Position numbers and translations under genes: made by a program
Source of the DNA: Choristoneura fumiferana
Lineage: Eukaryota; Arthropoda; Insecta; Lepidoptera; Tortricidae
Assembly (NCBI RefSeq): GCF_025370935.1
Contig: NC_133490.1
Location: 11,547,604 to 11,611,603 of the forward strand
Direction of reading: 5' to 3'
DNA length: 64,000 nt
The notes under the pieces: generated by a model
Told to the model about the DNA's origin: nothing
Databases searched by the model: none
What the model saw: the letters and a program-made list of their open reading frames with translations, nothing else
Shown: positions 10,016 to 21,500 of the stretch, one piece after another
Position numbering within the stretch: position 1 is the stretch's first letter
Layout of the letters: each line of letters begins with the position of its first letter

Positions 10016-10479
10016 CATAATAGAAAACTCTGTTTAATTCCTATTTTTTAAGTTACAGAAAATGTATGATTCAGTTTCTGATTATTTTGTACGAATAAAC
10101 AAGGACGGCATCACAGATATCTGTCATAGAAAACAACAAAAAGTTTAATGAGAGTAGTGCAACCTAAACAAGCTCAACTAACCTCTTATTTTAACCAGCT
10201 TTGATTTAACTTGCAACGTTCGTATGTTTATAAAATAAATAATAATAAAATAATTTATTTTAGATCACAAAAATTCATACTCGTATCATGTCATATGATT
10301 ATAAAATGTGATTATTGCTATTATGATTAATTAATTAATTAAAATGTCAAGCAATTACAATTACATTAAATTCAAATTTTAAATATTAAATGAAATAAAA
10401 TAAATAACATGGAATTCATATCAAAATTAAATTACATTTAGGTTTTAAGGTCATCGTTTCCGAATTTGAAAACCATTTT
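10016..10479. other. AT-rich intergenic sequence
   Basis: No gene; low-complexity runs of A/T such as ATTAATTAATTAATT. The right part may belong to the LINE fragment that follows. Confidence 0.4.
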
Positions 10480-10925
10480 TCGACCACATCGTGGTATCTA
10501 ACAGAGCTGAAATTTGGCATAGATACTTGCGTTTTGAAGATAATACATACAATGATCCAAACCTAACTAAAAAGTCGTTTCTGGGAAATTGCATACGTTT
10601 TTATAATAAAATTCCAAAAAATATTACAAATGTAACAGATACAAAATTCAGATCTATTGTCAAGACAACATTAATATCTAAGGCGTATTATAAAGTTAAT
10701 GATTATATCATGGACAGCTCCCTTCAAATAGCGAACCTGTGTTAAAAATAAAGTTGTGTTAAATACTTGTGATGTATAGTATCATTTAATAAATTGTAAA
10801 TCTGTTTAAAAAAAATACTTCGTTGTTCTTCTTGTCGGATTCTTCTAAACAAGAGGTTTTTCCGAACCGGTGGTAGATTTTTTGAGATTCATAAGTGCTT
10901 GTTATAGCCTAAATTGAATAAAGAT
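10480..10925 (+). mobile_element. LINE fragment: RT C-terminus and 3' UTR
   Basis: The short frame at 10491-10743 ends in a motif characteristic of the C-terminus of insect non-LTR reverse transcriptases (SFLGNCIRFYNKIPKNI). It is followed by a 3' UTR ending in GAATAAAGATATTTTG. The same 3' UTR (CCGAACCGGTGGTAGATTTT, GTGCTTGTTATAGCC) recurs at 57111-57270. It is 5'-truncated, as most LINE copies are, and non-functional. Confidence 0.7.
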
Positions 10926-12240
10926 ATTTTGGCTTTGATCTGGCAGGGACATTTTTTCGGTCGGAGCGTCTCTGCAGGAGCAAACTTTTCAACGGTTTTG
11001 GAATCGAATTATAAAATGCACATTCAGCAAAAAATTGTATATTAATAAAAAAAACAACAGTAAAACTTATCTTAATCGGTTGTTTGCTGCATTCCAGATA
11101 AACACGAAACATGATAAAGATTCAAGTTAGTATAGATTTATTTTAAAGGGTAGCACCACTTTTAAACATTTGCTCTGATTTCAGGCCAAAATTAAACAAA
11201 AAAGAACAAAGGTTATCTATCAATCGTCTGCTGAACTCAATAATGTGAAGAAACTTACGCACAAACTTTGTTTCTGAGCTTTGTCTAACTTTTACTTTAG
11301 TTCACTAAACTGCTATTACTGCTAAAACTTATTTTAATTTTAGAAACATGATAATTAACGTGGGCGCAACTCTGCATTGCAAACCGAACTAAGGTACTAA
11401 CTTCAATATGACACACAAACGCAACATCAAACCCAGCAGTTGAGAGGTGACTTCAAATGGACGTAATTAAACATTTAATATAAATGTAAGCCTTACGAAG
11501 TTAAAAGGACAGTTTTAATTTGAAATCACAAATTATTTATGTTCTTTCAAAAGGATACTCTTCAATCGTTTTTTACTTTAAAATACGACCCTATTAATGT
11601 GAATATAGCTTTAGAACGACTGCACCTAAGTATTTTCTTATTACTTTATAGGTAATGTTATGATTGTCAAGTGCGTGGTTGGTACGAAAGAATTTTTTTG
11701 AAAAATTTATACAGTAAAGTGAAAATTTTGGGTGTAAAAACCTTAATTTAAGAAAAAAAGAGATCTTTGTTGTTACAATATTTATTTCAATTTCTTCTTA
11801 TTAACGATACACCCGAAACAAATAATTTGTTTTTAATTAAATTGTCGTGCTGTAAAGGGGCTAGTTGATCTAATTTTCTTAAATAGTATGTATTGTGTAC
11901 ATTATATATATATGCATGTATACGTCGAAGCGAACGATGGTCAGCTAGCCAAACTATAAAATAAAGAACTTTTCGTTTCTAGATTAACGTGATACCGCAA
12001 GAAAAGGATTGTAATATTTTTGGCTTCTTCAAATAAGCGGCACGGCGCAAATTACTCACGAAAGTAAATTTAATCACAGCATCGAGGCCGTTGTTTAAAA
12101 TTAATTAAAACCTGTGCTAATTAATGACTCTCTACGGTTTTCAAATATTGCCAGCTTCGTGATAAATCTTTAATAAAGCTGGTAGTTATAATGCGACGAA
12201 TATTTATGAAGCAAAAACATGGTTAACTCACAAACTTTTT
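10926..12240. other. Intergenic, nothing recognised
   Basis: AT-rich DNA. A few short frames and one donor-like site without a convincing partner (11255) were seen. No repeat ends recognised. Confidence 0.4.
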
Positions 12241-12533
12241 GCAGGTGGTAGGACCTTGCAAGGTCCGCCTGGATTGCTACTACCATCTTGCTTGCTAATC
12301 CTGCCATGAAGCAGCAGCATGCTTGTACTGTTGCGTTTCGGCGTGGAGAGTAAGAAAGCCGGTGATATTACTGGCACTTGAGGTATCCCATCTTAGGCCT
12401 CTAGGTTGGCACTTGGCAACGCATCTGCAAGCCCCTGGTGTTCCAGATGTCTATGGGCGGTGGTGGTGGTAAGAGATTACCATCAGGAGACCCACTTGCT
12501 CGTTTTCCATCCAGTCGAATAAAACAATAAAAA
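12241..12533 (-). mobile_element. Poly-A retroposon, ~280-bp family (copy 1)
   Basis: In the plus direction it reads GCAGGTGGTAGGACCTTG ... CCATCCAGTCGAATAAAA. Seven copies in the window share these ends and a terminal A-run, so the family spreads by retroposition. Either a SINE or the fixed-length 3' end of a LINE. This copy has small internal duplications (GGTTGGCACTTGGCAACG). Confidence 0.8.
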
Positions 12534-12805
12534 ACTTATCGTAGCTGCCTGCCTACCTGCGGCTGATATGGCTTCTGGCTGAGTTTTTTTTTTTATTAAA
12601 TCTCTTTATTGTTATAAAAGAAAAGAAAATTACAAATATCACTTAATTATTCAGTTTATAGTCTTTATTCTTTAAAATGTTATTAAGGGTGGTTTTATAA
12701 GGGGTGGGGAAGGGTGGTGAAGGAGGATAGAGGCGACGAGCGGTGGCTCAAGATAGGTTGGTCAGTCGCGTTTTTAGGTATTTTCTTCGTATTACTAAAT
12801 TAAAA

Positions 12806-12919
12806 CCACACGTAAATTTTAAATTGAATCGAAAAACACAGAGATGCGCATCAGGGTTTGCACCCACGATCCTCTGCTTGAGAGGCCATAGATCAAACCG
12901 CTACCGGCCACCACGGCTC
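12806..12919 (-). mobile_element. tRNA-derived SINE, head fragment
   Basis: Only the tRNA-like head survives, in reverse: AGATCAAACCGCT...GCCACCACGGCT corresponds to the A-box end of the (GAT)n-tailed SINE found complete at 23481-23797. Confidence 0.7.
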
Positions 12920-13304
12920 TCAAGTGAGATAAGTGAGATAGAAATACTTATATACTACAGCTCCCGCCATTCAATTTAAATCTTGGCTTTAATCCCATTC
13001 ATATTAATTTTTGGCAACGTAATATGAAGCGGAATATTGCGAAATGCGTACTCGAATCTTGAAAATAAATTTCAGCTCAACATTTCTGTTATAATGAAAC
13101 CGCATTTGACGTCCATCAAAAACGCGTTAAATGATTATTTTGTGGTGTTTAAACCGATTCAGCAACGACCGATTTATAGCGGCGATTGTACATACACTAA
13201 ACATTTCCGCTTTATGCCTCTGTATTTAAATTTAAGCTACCTCTGGCTATAGGAATTTGTCCCACCGCCAGCATCGAAGCGATAAGCTATCGACTATTTT
13301 CTCG

Positions 13305-13460
13305 CTCAAATTCAAATTCAAAACATTTATTCAGTAAGTAGGCCGCAACGGGCACTTTTATACGTCATTTTTTAAAATACCAGCGCTTTCGGAAAGACTA
13401 TCATTGCCAAGAAGAATGCACCGCAAGCACCTTGTCAGAAAGTTTTTTTTTTCAAAATAA
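13305..13460 (-). mobile_element. LINE 3' tail (AAATTCAAATTCAAA end)
   Basis: Reverse-oriented 3' UTR fragment; it contains GGCCGCAACGGGCACTTTTA and GCGCTTTCGGAAAGACTATC. The same sequence occurs in the opposite orientation inside the Helitron-like element just downstream. Confidence 0.6.
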
Positions 13461-13744
13461 AATAATTACAAATAAAATACTTAAAAACTAGAGTATAAAA
13501 TTAAACTCTGCCAGCGAGAACTCTTTTTCCACTAAGTTTGGCATAACGACTAGATCTATCAAAAATAAATAAGGCTTTGTAACTAACAAACTATAGATAA
13601 TAATCTGAATTAAATGACAATTATTTATTATCCTACTAATATTATAAATGTGAAAGTTTTGTGAGTGAGTGAGTGAGTATGTTTGTTTTTTTTTCACGCT
13701 TAAACGGCTGGACGGATTTGGATGAAATTTGGCGGAAAGTTATT

Positions 13745-14290
13745 TTATAACCTGGATTAAAACATAGGATACTTTTTATCCCGATATTCCCACGGGATAG
13801 GGATAAATCTCGAAATAACAACCGCTAGGCTTAGAGTCATGAAATTTGGTATGTAGGTAGTTGGACGTCTGGAATAAAACATAGGTGACTTTTTGACCCG
13901 ATATTCTCACGGGATACCTAGGGATAAAATCTTGAAATAACAACCGCTGGACTTAGAGCCATGAAATTTAGTGTGTAGGTAGCTGGACCTCTGGAATAAC
14001 ACATAGGCTACTTTTTATTCCGATATTCCCACGGGATAAGGATAAAATCTCGAAATAATAACCGCTGGGCTTATAGTCATGAAATTTGGTACGTAGGTAA
14101 CTGGACATCTGGAATAACACTTAAGTGACTTTTTGACCCGATATTCCTACGGGATAACTAGGGATAAAGTCTCGAAATAACAACCACTGGGCTTAGAGCC
14201 ATGAAATTTTGCATGTAGGTAGCTGGACCTCTGGAATAACACATACGCTACTTTTTATCCCGATATTTCCACGGGATAGTTTTGTAACTA
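13745..14290 (+). repeat. Alternating ~120-bp tandem repeat (about 240-bp higher-order unit)
   Basis: Five units; ACTTTTT starts at 13771, 13888, 14010, 14128 and 14250. Odd units read CTACTTTTTATCCCG, even units GTGACTTTTTGACCCG. Spacing alternates 117-118 and 122, so the array grew by duplication of a two-unit block. Confidence 0.85.
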
Positions 14291-14545
14291 AGGGACCCCA
14301 TACATCCGTGTATTATTGTTATTATTATTTTGTAATTTTTTCTTTAATTGTATACTTACTGTAGTTTTTAAGTATTTTATTTGTACTTATTTATTTTGAA
14401 AAAATGACTTTCTGCCAAGCTTCTTGCGGCGCATTCTTGTTGGCAATGATGGTCTTTCCGAAAGTGCTGGTATTTAAAAAAAATGACGTGTAAAAGTGCC
14501 CATTGCGGCCTATTTACTGAATAAATGATATGAATTTTAATTTGG
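14291..14545 (+). mobile_element. LINE 3' tail inside the Helitron-like element
   Basis: Contains GGTCTTTCCGAAAGTGCTGG and GCCCATTGCGGCCTATTTAC, ending TGAATAAATGA. Inverse relative of the copy at 13305-13460. Confidence 0.6.
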
Positions 14546-14782
14546 ATAGGGAAATTTTTTGAAATTTTAGCACTGGGTTTAGTCTTGAATTTTGTACAGT
14601 TATTCACAACACAACCTCAATGAAGACCACGATATAAATTTTGGAAATTTCCAGGGGTATTTTGTAAAATCCCGAAAATTTCAATTGCAACTACCAGACC
14701 GAATAGTTTACGCGTGCGAAGCCGCGGGTAAAAGCTAGTTTGAAATAAACAAAGAAAATGTAGTCCACCTATACTTTGTTTT

Positions 14783-15060
14783 TTAGGGTTCCGGAGCCAA
14801 AATGGCAAAAACGGAACCCTTATAGTTTCGCCGTCTGTCTGTCTGTCTGTCCGTCCGTCCGCGGCTTTGCTCAGGGACTATCAATGCCAGAAAGCTGTAA
14901 TTTTGTACGGATATGTATGTAAACTATGCCGACAAAATGGTACAATAAAGAATTAAAAAAAAAAATTTTTTAGGGTACCTCCCATAGATGTAAAGTGGGG
15001 GTGGTTTTTTTTCATAGGTACATGGGGTGGGGTATCGTTGGATTGGTCTTTTAAAGGTTA
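14783..15060 (-). mobile_element. GGTTCCGTAGCC-family repeat, 3' part
   Basis: Reverse-oriented end of a dispersed lepidopteran repeat: TTTTAGGGTTCCGGAGCC, the TCTG/TCCG run, GCGGCTTTGCTCAGGGACTA. The fullest copy is at 35975-36597. Class unknown; non-coding. Confidence 0.7.
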
Positions 15061-15070
15061 GTAAACTTAC

Positions 15071-15115
15071 GTCCTCGTTGACAACTACGGCCGAAAGCAC
15101 CAATCATAGATGATA
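15071..15115 (-). CDS. Microexon gene, exon 9 (45 nt)
   Basis: Acceptor TATTTTACAG, donor GTAAGT. Phase 1 in and out; encodes SSMIGAFGRSCQRG. Same length and similar layout as the 45-nt exons at 21402 and 23898 (last base C, then GTAAGT), suggesting exon duplication. The donor borders a dispersed repeat, which lowers confidence. Confidence 0.45.
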
Positions 15116-18100
15116 CTGTAAAATAAAAGATATTTTCAGTATTTTATATTGGTATTTATAATAAGATGCCGGAACAAAAACAAGATCAAGTGTGGATATT
15201 ATGAAAAATTAACAACCGCCAACAACCAACAACCGATTGGCATGTAAAAATATATACCAAAATGTACAAAAAATGTTTTTTTTTTCAAAAATATACAAAA
15301 ATAACAATTAACTTAATTCTATATTTACAAAACATATATTTACAAATATCACACAGACCGCTACTAGATATTGGGCAGGGTGCCCATAAGGCTGGCTGCG
15401 TGTCGTCGTTGCATGGCAGCCAATACATTGACCGAGGAAAGAGCCAGCCATATGGACACCTGTAGAACGGACTTCCGAATTTCAACAAAAGATTTAAGCA
15501 TTATATTACCCAGCAATAACTGAGCACGAAACACTAATTTTGTATTACCGTAAAACGGGGTAAGTAGGAATTGCGGGGAGAGTAGGGCAGCGTATTCAGA
15601 ATTTCTTTTTTCAGTAACTACGTTAATTTTCGGGCTCAGGTTGCTCTAAAAGTAATTTTATTATATTTATAGATACATTTTTTGTTCAAATTCACTGTCA
15701 AAGTTAATGCTCGAAAGCGGCGAATTTTTTTTTGAGCATGAAACACTAACTTTGTATTACGTCCTAAATTTCACCCTGTATAAAGGCATTGAATTTTGCT
15801 TGGGTGTTCATAAAACATTTTTTTTTTTTTTACATAAAACTGACTGTGATAGACCGCTATCTCACCTGATGAGTGCACGCAAATGAAGACCACGGTGTTA
15901 TTAATAAAATCGCGGAATTTGAGTTCGAATACCTACATGTAGATGAAAATCTCTTGTTTATAATATTTGTACGCGGCAAAAAGTGGTAAACTTTCAAATG
16001 TTGGCATAACACCTGTTAACCATGTAACCTACTTTTTGAACAAATAAATCATTGACTTTGACTTTGACTTAGAATGCCGAATCTTATAATTAAAAACTTA
16101 CTTCTGATGTAAATTTCGATCATATAATTCTTGTTCCACTGATTGATGTCTCCTGCGAAAAACATTTTATTTTAAAACGGTTCTGGCGGAAAATCAGCGC
16201 TGCTGGCGTGACCGTTTCGGTTTTGAGGGGACACACAAAATTGTGTATTAAGTAAGTATGTTACTATTTTTTATGTGTTATCATGTATATATTATTTGGT
16301 TTATTTGTGTGTAATTGTGTAAATTTTATTGTATTCGTGTGTCTTCTGTATTAGTAAATAAATGTGTTCTTTTCTATCTTTCTTAAAAAGAGGCAAAACT
16401 AAATTTAAAAAAGATCTAAAACAATTCTACAGAACTTTTAATAATAAATGACAGAATAAAATTATGTTTAACAAAAATTATGACAAACAGATTATGGCTT
16501 GCAAAAATTATGCGAATAAATACGCATCCGTAACACCTATTAGGAGTAAGAATGGCGATAATTTAAGCCAAATCCTCAATAAGTTTTGTAGGTTTTAGGT
16601 ACACGAAAGAGTCATTATTTTATATACTTAATATTGATTTACTTACTATCAGCTAGATCACAGAGTTCTCTGATCCAAAGCACAATAAGTTTCTGAGCGT
16701 CTGAAAAAAACAAAATTCCTTTATCTTATCTTACTTCTAACATATACAATTCTCGGGGTTAAAATGTTAGTGACCAAACTCCTTCGAAACGGCTTGACCG
16801 ATTATTATATATTTTTTTGTGTATATTCGGTAGGTCTGAGAATAGGACGTACACTATTTTGTATTTTTCATACTTCTACGCGAACGGAATCGCGCGCAAC
16901 AGCTAGAAATATTATAAATGTCGTATGTGGTGTATATAGGGGCGTATATTTTTTTTTTTTTTTTTTTTTGACTGGATGGCAAACGAGCAAATGGGTCTCC
17001 TGATGGTAAGAGATCACCACCGCCCATAAACATCTGCAACACCAGGGGTATTGCAGACGCGTTGCCAACCTAGAGGCCTAAGATGGGATACCTCACGTGC
17101 CAGTAATTTCACCGGCTGTCTTACTCTCCACGCCGAAACACAACAGTGCAAGCATTGCTGCTTCACGGCAGGATTAGCGAGCAAGATGGTGGTAGCAATC
17201 CGGGCGGACCTTGCACAAGGTCCTACCACCTGCAAATATTTTGCATGACAAATTAGTTAGTATAATACTGGGTTTGCATAGGTATTTAAATGTAAACAAA
17301 ACAACGTCAATATAATTGGTGACTTAAAATTCCCCCATTAAAATATCTAAACATTTACATTTCTGTATGATAATATAAGTTAAATGTTTAAAATCCCTTT
17401 TCCTTTCCCAACTGTTTAATATTTCTGAAACTGTAAATATATCAGGATTTTTATAAAACTAACCTAACCTAACCTAAAAGGTTCTACCTGCACGATGGTC
17501 CTGAAATAAATCCTGAAATGTTTACAGTTTTACAGTTTGCGAAATGAAACCGGTTGCTAAACGTTACGTCGCGAAAAGGCAGCACCCGGGGATACATAGG
17601 TGTTTGTATACTTTACTCACAAGGGAGACTGTCAACGCCTCGTCCTCTAGTGGCGTTCTTGATGAGTTTATCAGCCTTGAGTCCAGCGTGACGGATGCCA
17701 TACGAGTCCAGAATGAGGCTGGGGTGCTTGTATCCCTTGCGGAACAGCTTCCATCCCCATTTACTGCCGTAGTTGGGATGGCAGATGAAGTAGTTGTCGG
17801 ATGCGGAACCATATCCTATGAAAGAAAACTATGTGATAAAAGTCATACTGAAAGTATAGGTAGGTACCATCAGCCTAATAAGACAAGTGGTCTATCAATT
17901 TTTAAACAAGTTCCTAACATATGAATATGACGCTAAAGTCGAACTTTCAAGTTGAGAGACACGTCTATTGGCACAATTGTTTTTTACAAGCTTTTATTTA
18001 CTTTCACCTGTCCAGTTGTCTGTCTGTCAGCTGTAATCAAACCTTGCAAGTTTGACCAACTTCCAGTAGTCAGATTGACTTGAAATTTGGAATACTTATG

Positions 18101-18515
18101 TAAATTGCGTGACAATACTTACAATAATCTATAGTAGTGACATCCTGCAGGACCATGGTAGTCCGGCCAGGATCGTCACCGCAGGACGGAACTCATCAAC
18201 GGTTAATGGCATTGACTTGAAATTTGATATGCAAATGTAGTGTTGGATGTACAAGTACAGTCAAAAAAAAGTCAGTCAAAAAAAGCTTGTGTTATGAATT
18301 AAAATTTTATGGTTAGGTTATTTGACATGATTAACAACTTTAGGGCGATAGACCACATATTTGGCTGATGGTACCTAAGTTTTTTTTTCAGGGACTGCGA
18401 CTGAGTGCAGAGAAGAGGCAGAAAGGGAAGAGAGGGAGAGGCATTTATTTACACATTATCGCGTTCGTAGATCAAGAGTGTACCAAAAGGGTTACGAGGT
18501 ATCCCCAAACATGTC

Positions 18516-18552
<37 letters not shown>

Positions 18553-21500
18553 ATTTACATATATACATGTCGAATTAAATTCAATTTCAGAGGTGAGTCC
18601 ACGGGTTTATTTAATTAAATATGAGTGAGTTTCATTGTATTTTATGTTTATTTATTTTATTTTATTTATTTGGAGCATCAACAGCAATACATACATTATA
18701 ATAGGACTTAGGTCTGTACTAAACAGAAAGCCAGACAGACACACACACACACACAGACAGATGTGTGGACAGATGTCAGTCCACAGAATAAAATATTCAA
18801 ATTAACTTAAGCAAAGGAGGGGTCAGTAGTTTGCTAATTTGCCGACAAGGGGTTGAAGGGCTGTACGTAATACTTAAATCTTTCTTACCTGGTCTTCTGT
18901 CTCCAGATTTGGCTCCAAAGAAGCTAGGTGATCCAGCATACAGACCAGAATTCTGTTCATGCCGATGACCACTAAAATGTTTAAGATGAAATATATTTTA
19001 AAGAACAATGTAACGTTAGATGGCAGAGATAAAACATATTTATTACTAGATGGCAATCAAGTTTATTATTATTATTAATCTGTGATTTTAATTATCTTGA
19101 AAACTGATATAAAACATGCATTAACAAAACTCTGAAATTGTCTATGAATTTTGTTCATTTCATGTTTTCCACTCGATTATTGTTGTTTACAATACAATAC
19201 AAATAATCTTTATTGTACACCAGAAATAGTAAGCGATACAGAAAACAGGTACACAGAGAAAATTACAAGGTAAGCAATACGCGGCCTACCTTACCTTTTA
19301 CGGCGGTTTACCTTTTTATTTGCGCTTGTCATAGTTTGTACAAAAGTTTATATAAAAAACTCTAATTCTGTTTTTTTTTTTGAAATATAATAATAATATG
19401 AAGACAAAGAAACTTACTAAGAAACTTAACTAAATATATATCTATCATCATCATCATAAAGCCTATATACGTCCACTGCTGGACAGGCCTCCTCTCAGAA
19501 CAAGAGGGCTGGTATAGTTCCCACGCAGCCAGTGCGGATGGGAACTTCACACGCACCATGAATTGCTTTCGCAGGTTTGTGCAGGTTTCTCACGATGTTT
19601 CCTACCGCATAGCTCGTGGTAAATTTCAAATGTAATTCCGCAATGAATTTCGAAAAACTCAGAGGTGCGAGCGGGGTTTGAACCACGACCCTCTGCTTGA
19701 GAGGCGATAGGTCAAACCATTAGACCACGGCGATATATATATATATATTATATATATCTATATGTTAACTATAAAAATAAAAATTATAAAACCCGTATTC
19801 TGTATTTTATTTCAAGTAAAAAAAGTACTATGTAACGTAGTGGAGGTGAAATGTTCGAAGGTAGTTCATAAACTTTATTTATGTGTTGATTAAAATAAGA
19901 AATGTATACTCACAATTGCTAAACAGCTGTCCAACTGTAAAAAAACAGAGTGTTATTAATAAACATAGTAAACAATTCGTCACTAACTGAATATCATTAA
20001 ACATACTTAGTTATACCTAATTTTTCACCACTCCTTATAGGAAAAGAGAGGATTCAACATTTTCGATAAACGTATACTTAGTTTAATATTTAGTGTGTGT
20101 TGTGTGTTTTGTTTTTGTTTATTATATATTACTATTTTTTTATTTATTTGTAGTAATTAGTTTTGTATTTTGGTTTATTGCTATTATATTTTTTAGGAAA
20201 TTTTGTCGCCTTCCGTGAGTAAAGCGGTCACGCGGAAGACCAGCGTTGCCTACCGGCCAAACACTATGCTGAGCTGGGACCCTTCGCGAGTTGCATATTG
20301 TTGTATTTCGTTATTATTTTTGTGCGTTAGCGAATAAATATTTCTATTTCTATTTCTATAATATTAAAGTTTTCTCATTTTTATTCATAATAAAGACGTA
20401 AACGGGATTATTACCTACACTCGCGATAATTATAACTCGTGTGTTTAGCGTACTAACGTGCCAAAGGAAAAATTGCGGAATTTTTCATATAGGAAAGGCT
20501 ATACCCGTGTAAGGGAACAAAATATGCCCCTGACGTTATTAGCCTATGGTATTGGTTATAATGCTAGTTATTAATCTGCCAAGTTTACTCATATTATTGA
20601 CAGTGTTCCTCTCAATGTCACTTGAAAGTTTTTTTACTTTTCTAAGTATTTCGAAAACTACTGGTCTGTTTCTTTGTGATTAACGTATGTTGTTAATGGC
20701 ATGAAGAGGAATAAATTCGCAAAACAAACGTCTCTAGTTCAACATTAACTTGGTCATTTTGAATGTCAAATATTTCAAACTTTTTTTTGACACTTGTAAG
20801 TGATGTGACATCTCTTTCCGTACAAATATATATTGGTTTAAAGTTTATTAAGCAGAGCACACGAAAAATTATCACTTCGGAGCCACTTTTAGCAATTTTA
20901 GGTTTAAGTTTGTCAAAAACGGTAGGTACAATAGTGACAAGTTGCTAGCCTGTCGCCTACGGTATACCTTAACCTATATCCTCAGTCGCCTCTTACGACA
21001 TCCACGGAAGGGGTACGTATTATAATGTATAAATTTAAAATACATATCGGTTGAAATACATACAGTTGAAATACCGAAAATTGAAAAATATAATGCATCA
21101 AAATATATAAAGTTATTTGACATAAGTTCTAAACGCACAAGCTTGAAATACATAGTGGTCAAAATATATAATGCTTACAACGCATAATGGTTCTTAGTCA
21201 TTTGGCACAAAATGCATATTTTTATAATGTATACGTTCAAAATGTATACAGTACGTTTTCTGGTTGAAATACATACTAGACACTGAATTTTCACAAAGAA
21301 AAATGCATATATTACATACTGGCAACGGAAGAAATGAAGAGGTGTAATTCTAACCCGACACCAGACGGGTATTAGAGTAATTGTGATTATTAAGTACTTA
21401 CGTCCTGGGATGATTACGTCTACGAAGATACCAACCGCCCTTCCAACTGTAACATAAGGATAAATTATGGAATATTATTAACTGCACATCAAATAAATAA

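Larger units (their letters stand above)
13631..14738 (+). mobile_element. Helitron-like non-autonomous element with tandem array
   Basis: Starts A|TCCTACTAATATTATAA and ends GCCGCGGGTAAAAGCTAG|T, the TC...CTRR pattern between A and T expected of Helitrons. A small stem (TTACGCG with CGCGGGTAA) lies just before the end. Inside are five tandem ~120-bp units (13771-14290) and a LINE 3' tail (14291-14545). A 228-bp relative with the same ends lies at 52869-53096. It encodes no Rep/helicase, so any movement would need proteins from elsewhere. Confidence 0.7.

Noticed and set aside
11255..11274. 15-nt candidate microexon before GTAAGT
   Set aside because: Too short, weak acceptor, and isolated from the other exons.
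15285..15446. Possible last exon of the microexon gene (acceptor GTTCTACAG)
   Set aside because: Two frames are open, no donor is clear, and including it would exclude the better-bounded 45-nt exon at 15071. Left undecided rather than annotated.
17014..17248. 60-85-codon frames inside the ~280-bp retroposon copies
   Set aside because: They recur in every copy on both strands, so they are repeat-borne and not separate genes.
17564..17812. Ser/Thr-rich minus frame over exon 6
   Set aside because: Open but without codon bias; it would need a phase-0 join that then runs into a stop in exon 7.
17544..17924. Plus-strand 126-codon frame
   Set aside because: Antisense of microexon-gene exon 6; third-position bias and splice sites favour the minus strand.
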